A DNA stretch of 64,000 bases, taken from positions 250,001-314,000 of the forward strand of contig JAXRKP010000012.1 in assembly GCA_037039925.1 (NCBI GenBank), given 5' to 3'. Below, in pieces: positions 60,161-64,000 of this stretch (position 1 is its first letter; every line of letters starts with the position of its first letter). This stretch comes from Doris montereyensis. Lineage: Eukaryota > Mollusca > Gastropoda > Nudibranchia > Dorididae. The notes beneath the pieces are model-generated. The model did no database searches, was not told the origin of the DNA, and saw nothing but the letters and a program-made list of their open reading frames with translations. The translations under genes and the position numbers were made by a program.

Positions 60161-61479
60161 AGAGAGAGACAGACAGACACAGACAGACAGAAATGACTCA
60201 AAGTGAAGCATGAAGATCTGAATGTCAGTGCGATATTTAGTCTCAATCCTATTCCTTGTTCGTTTCTTGTGAGCAGCTTGAATATACTATGTATTGATAC
60301 AAACAGCGGCTACCTCTAAATAGTCAGCTTTTGTAACTGATTACTCTGATACCATGCGGAGCTTTCATAATTTTACCTCAGTGTAGAAATTCTGGTTTGT
60401 TTTCTTCAAAACAGATTTTTGTTGTTGGGAAAACCCGTTCAAACCGGAAAAAGTTGCATCCATGGGCCATGTTTCTGTTTTAGTTGAAAGGAGGTCTACT
60501 ACGTGACTGATGCAACATCTGCTTCAGTTGACCGTCTACCCCAAAATCGGGCCCTACATGCGTGTCGGCAGAGTGAAAGTTAAGCTTATTTTATGATGGT
60601 CTGTCCCAAAGGGTGAAATCATTGACCATGCAAACACAATTTTCATGGCGTTCAGACGGTGAGGAAAGTATCTGGCAGGTCTTTCCTCCAATGTACGTAA
60701 GCAAGATGGGACTGGAATGTGGCACTGCTGACACCTGTCAACTTCTTCAGGATGTTATAACATGTACCTGGCACCATCAATACGGCTCCAGAGATTGGGT
60801 GTGGGTTCTATCACAGAATTCGACATAGTACTGCTGGTGGTTGATCGATTCACTATCGTGACACCCCAAAAGCCCTCCAGCATTACCTAATACAATTACT
60901 GACCCACCAATATTATAGTCACGGCGACAGCCTACCATCACATCGACACACCAAACAACATGTTTAACAATAGAGAAGGTAAACTCTAGGCAATCATTGA
61001 CTTACCAAGTCTTGACAGCCTCACTCATACATACCCACTCATCAAACAATAGGGCAGGTAGACCCTAACCAATCGGGCGGTAGCTCAGGTAGAACCCGAT
61101 TCTGCGGTAGACAGTCAACTAAAGTAGCACCAAAAATTTGCTCAGTCGACTATTGTACAAAACATGCAAAGAAGCCTGACATTTCTCAGTAGTTGAAACT
61201 CAAAAGCTTAAAGAACATTTATCCTTTTTCATACTGAGTTATTGGGGGCAAATATGATAACCAAGAGCATAAATTTAATACTCACATCAGCAAGGAAAGG
61301 CATCAGATCTTCCTTTGCAGTACTGTTCTGTGAGGTAAAGTACCCTTTCATCAGTGCTCGCAACACTCTTGAATTTAGCTTCCGTCTCACAGTTACTAAA
61401 GCCCGAATAACTCTGGACATAAACCTATGCTCTTTAGTTGCCACAGCCTTTTCAATGTGCCGAACATGTTCTTTGATAT
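49922..61479 (-). CDS. PSMD3: 26S proteasome non-ATPase regulatory subunit 3 (Rpn3), whole locus
   Basis: Ten minus-strand exons encode, in correct order, almost the whole of PSMD3/Rpn3, a scaffold subunit of the lid of the 19S regulatory particle. It helps hold the lid together through its C-terminal PCI domain and acts in ubiquitin-dependent protein degradation in cytoplasm and nucleus. Diagnostic stretches are [84 protein letters not shown] and [17 protein letters not shown]. The summed length is close to the usual 490-530 residues, minus the N-terminus. The poorly conserved acidic start (about 50-70 residues) was not found; it may lie at 61.5-64 kb or beyond. Exons 2, 4, 5, 6, 7, 8 and 10 contain frame-breaking indels, many in homopolymers. 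It is either a real gene seen through sequencing errors or a decayed duplicate; I favour the former. Confidence 0.93.
50714..50764 (-). CDS. PSMD3: PSMD3 exon I (51 bp)
   Basis: Acceptor TTGTTTGCAG, donor GTAAGTG. It encodes [17 protein letters not shown], identical to the vertebrate protein at nearly every position, with no frame break. Confidence 0.95.
50870..51170 (+). repeat. DR-1 remnants in intron
   Basis: CAGTATGCGATGATCTCAGA at 50880 and, separately, GGATGAATTAAGGGAAACAA with GTGGGACTTACCAGTAGC at 51095-51165. Confidence 0.5.
51719..51880. mobile_element. pogo/Tigger-like terminal fragment in intron
   Basis: After TA, CAGTCGACATCGGTTTATCG, then two related TCGATCTAAAATTCAGTGG / AAAGTCACTGGTTAATCG segments. 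It resembles TA-flanked CAGT ends with repeated ATCG motifs. No matching right end was identified. Confidence 0.4.
52650..52806 (+). repeat. DR-4 dispersed repeat, copy 2
   Basis: CTACCCTCACCTATACAACC, CCATAAACTTGTAGATAAAT and GATCACTCTACCCGAA align with 48694-48846 in the same orientation. It lies in the intron between PSMD3 exons H and I. Confidence 0.7.
52840..52985 (+). repeat. DR-1 copy in intron
   Basis: GGACACAGCAAGAGATAAAT, then TCCGTCCACTCCACCAGATG and GAAGTAGGACCCACCAACCA. Confidence 0.65.
53066..53221 (-). CDS. PSMD3: PSMD3 exon H (PCI winged-helix part)
   Basis: Acceptor TCAATTCCCAG, donor GTAATT. It encodes [20 protein letters not shown] one-base loss in an A-run shifts to [19 protein letters not shown], and an extra G in GGG returns to DIHNQSVK. 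The shifted frame gives the expected family sequence, so the two indels compensate. Confidence 0.93.
53270..53860. other. PSMD3 intron, unannotated part
   Basis: GGGTTCAAATCCCTTT at 53285 resembles a tRNA B box, but no tRNA fold surrounds it. The 86-88 codon plus-strand frames here are not recognised. Confidence 0.4.
54205..54320 (+). repeat. DR-1 copy in intron
   Basis: CACCGTCGATATGCAACAAT, AAAAGGAAACAGCAAGATAA and AAAGTAGCATCTGCCAACTA. Confidence 0.7.
54380..54565 (-). CDS. PSMD3: PSMD3 exon G (start of PCI region), 5' part degenerate
   Basis: LAKF near 54555, then a loss of about 20 bases relative to the family, then ENTYTLIV. After a one-base shift [29 protein letters not shown] and [11 protein letters not shown] follow. 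The donor is probably GTATCG after GTGGCTG. No convincing acceptor was found, so the left limit is approximate. Confidence 0.85.
54570..55335. other. PSMD3 intron between exons F and G
   Basis: AT-rich. A plus-strand 66-codon frame (55051-55251) is not recognised. No repeat identified. Confidence 0.45.
55339..55450 (-). CDS. PSMD3: PSMD3 exon F
   Basis: Acceptor TTTCTTTACAG, donor [18 protein letters not shown] matches VHKLLIVVELLL. The frame then breaks twice; FRQ and, in another frame, [13 protein letters not shown] match the FRQPSLKRSLMPYFLLTQ block. It exits in phase 1. Confidence 0.88.
55974..56078 (-). CDS. PSMD3: PSMD3 exon E, eroded borders
   Basis: It encodes [16 protein letters not shown], then SSQHKL where the family has KAPQHTA. 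CGCAGCTCCCAGCAT equals the expected sequence with AA, GG and CCCC each shortened by one, which restores frame by chance. It ends KQT. The acceptor is uncertain (56069 or 56078) and no GT follows KQT; TAGTAG is found instead. Confidence 0.8.
56885..57325. mobile_element. TA-flanked MITE in PSMD3 intron (441 bp)
   Basis: Perfect 13-bp inverted ends CAGGGTGTCCAGC and GCTGGACACCCTG, with TA immediately outside each (56883-56884 and 57326-57327). CAGGGTGTCC-type ends and a TA target are typical of mariner-like non-autonomous elements. The interior is AT-rich and has no ORF. It lies between exons D and E. Confidence 0.85.
57667..57855 (-). CDS. PSMD3: PSMD3 exon D
   Basis: Acceptor TGCTTTTCAG, donor GTACAT. 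It encodes FLHSRL, then after one extra T in CTTT the frame resumes as [13 protein letters not shown] compensating pair of indels follows (CAGGGCC with one G too many, then a missing base before AATCTC), then [20 protein letters not shown] and [19 protein letters not shown]. Confidence 0.92.
57940..58045 (+). repeat. DR-1 copy in intron
   Basis: CCATTAAGAGGAGACAGCAA, GATGAAAGACTAAGTGAAAG and CTGCCAGCAGCATCCG are preserved; block one is nearly lost. Confidence 0.65.
58329..58465 (-). CDS. PSMD3: PSMD3 exon C
   Basis: Acceptor ATCTAACAG, donor GTGAGT. It encodes [18 protein letters not shown] and [19 protein letters not shown] to LDRIR without a break, matching the QNRRALDL-AAKCYYYHAR-YE helices of the family. 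It exits in phase 2. Confidence 0.93.
58759..58903 (-). CDS. PSMD3: PSMD3 exon B, with GC donor
   Basis: Acceptor TTTCATACAG. It encodes [16 protein letters not shown] through [17 protein letters not shown], then the frame shifts and continues [25 protein letters not shown] would be in frame if two doubled bases were restored (GG and CC reduced to single). The homologous end falls on CGG followed by GCAATT, so the intron starts with GC instead of GT; joined to exon C the protein length there equals the human one exactly. Confidence 0.88.
58910..60515. other. PSMD3 large intron (between exons A and B), left part
   Basis: Contains (GA)n at 59797-59835 and 60097-60170, an AGATCT-rich patch at 59640-60060, and a 72-codon plus-strand frame (59150-59368) that I do not recognise. 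Confidence 0.5.
60519..61137. mobile_element. Inverted-repeat element in PSMD3 intron (probable MITE)
   Basis: CTTCAGTTGACCGTCTACCC plus CAAAATCGGG at 60522-60551 is the imperfect complement of CCCGATTCTGCGGTAGACAG plus TCAACTAAAG at 61095-61124 (about 80 percent over 40-45 bp). About 600 bp lie between them, with a 71-codon frame of unknown nature. Target duplications were not identified, so the true ends may lie farther out. Confidence 0.5.
61286..61479 (-). CDS. PSMD3: PSMD3 exon A (first exon found)
   Basis: Acceptor TTTGCATTCAG and donor GTGAGT. It encodes [18 protein letters not shown] through [21 protein letters not shown] without a frame break. The first D codon is completed by the preceding exon (phase 1 entry), so at least one more coding exon exists upstream. 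It exits in phase 0. Confidence 0.93.
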
Positions 61480-63206
<1,727 letters not shown>

Positions 63207-64000
63207 AGATCAAATCATGCACATATTATATAGACCTAATGTTAAAAAGTCAATCGTTTCCTCATCACCATATTCATCCGTAATTTGTCAACGCCAGGGA
63301 GAAAATAATATAATTGTCAATACTAAACAACAAAGTAGATTAGATCTATATCAGGGATATATGTGTGGTACAATATACTTAATAACTTACAGAGAAAAAG
63401 GAAGACTAATAACTGAAATTTTTTAAAACATAAAAATCCCACAAAATGAAAGTTTCTTTTCCTTTGATATTCATGGATCCCTATCACGTGTGCAATCTGT
63501 TAAAGTCCCATGTATTAAAATAATTGTTATGGATAATGCGAGTAAACTTAAAAAGTCTATCAACCATACCTTACCATGACATATAGGGACTTCCCCCATC
63601 CGGGGAGGCAGTGTAGGTCGCCGAGGAACCGCATAGCTAGAGCATTGTTGCTAGGCAGTCCCAGAGGGGAAAAGGCCTGAATTCTATCTTGCCAACAGTG
63701 AAACCAGTGACAAAGAAAGACTCGAGCTCTGTAATCTAAAAAATTAATTCTGTCCATTGAAATGTGCTAGAATAACAGGGATCATCGCATGAGAACACTG
63801 TTTTTTTTAATGCACCCCCCCTCGCCAGGATAAGCTATGGAAATCTAATTATAGAACTAATGTATCTCTCAAGCCTCATTCCCGGAGTTAGGAGAGAAGC
63901 AGAGAGGAGATCGGACCACAGAACAGAGATGTAGGGTAGGCCTCACAGAGTGACGAGAGTGAGGAGAGAGAGGACCGCCAGTTCGACACTGGCTGGTAGT
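63207..64000. other. Right edge, unannotated
   Basis: A minus-strand 65-codon frame (63560-63757) runs to a donor-like ATGGTAAGG at about 63577. It could be an untranslated or first exon, but it matches nothing I recognise. Confidence 0.3.

Noticed and set aside
63560..63757. Minus-strand frame next to ATGGTAAGG as a first exon of PSMD3 or a neighbour
   Set aside because: No similarity to the expected N-terminus. It could be untranslated, but nothing supports it.

Overview
This is a repeat-dominated window of a metazoan nuclear genome. Three things show this: introns with GT/AG borders, degenerate LINE and hAT elements, and very abundant (AT)n, (GA)n and (CT)n microsatellites. The 26S proteasome gene reads like an animal PSMD3, and the repeats (GTGCACAGTGTTGTGATCTG-type dispersed element, TCTAGATC-rich patches) remind me of molluscs. 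A gastropod is my best inference; the sequence does not prove it.

Layout. From 1 to about 43 kb I find no host gene. This part is a mosaic of minisatellite arrays (about 16, roughly 18 kb in total), microsatellites, a short dispersed repeat that I call DR-1 (about 30 copies), a second dispersed repeat DR-2 (5 copies), a tRNA-like repeat DR-3, and fragments of LINE retrotransposons (18.5, 25.5, 28.1-29.6 and 31.4-31.9 kb). The large open frames in this half are artefacts of repeats that lack stop codons. From 42.87 to 47.21 kb lie a pogo/Tigger-like MITE and a structurally complete hAT transposon (11-bp perfect terminal inverted repeats, 8-bp target duplication GTTTCAGT) whose BED-finger/ZBED-type transposase is broken by frameshifts.

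From 49.9 to 61.5 kb, minus strand, lies the one recognisable host gene, PSMD3 (Rpn3), the PCI-domain subunit of the 19S proteasome lid. Ten exons can be placed, from the conserved N-terminal helical region to the acidic C-terminus; the first coding exon was not found. One intron uses a GC donor and another holds a 441-bp TA-flanked MITE. Most exons carry small indels that break the frame, many of them in homopolymers. That fits a poorly polished long-read assembly or, less likely, a decaying duplicate.

The most interesting general pattern is that several arrays are visibly amplified pieces of the dispersed repeats. The 17.3-18.3 kb array is an amplified piece of DR-2. The 29.7-30.5 kb, 16.0 kb and 7.9 kb arrays are amplified pieces of DR-1, and (AT)n/(CA)n tracts sit at one fixed internal position of DR-1. 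Other arrays begin just beyond the DR-1 CGCCCGCC end. DR-1 looks like a non-autonomous mobile element that seeds tandem repeats.
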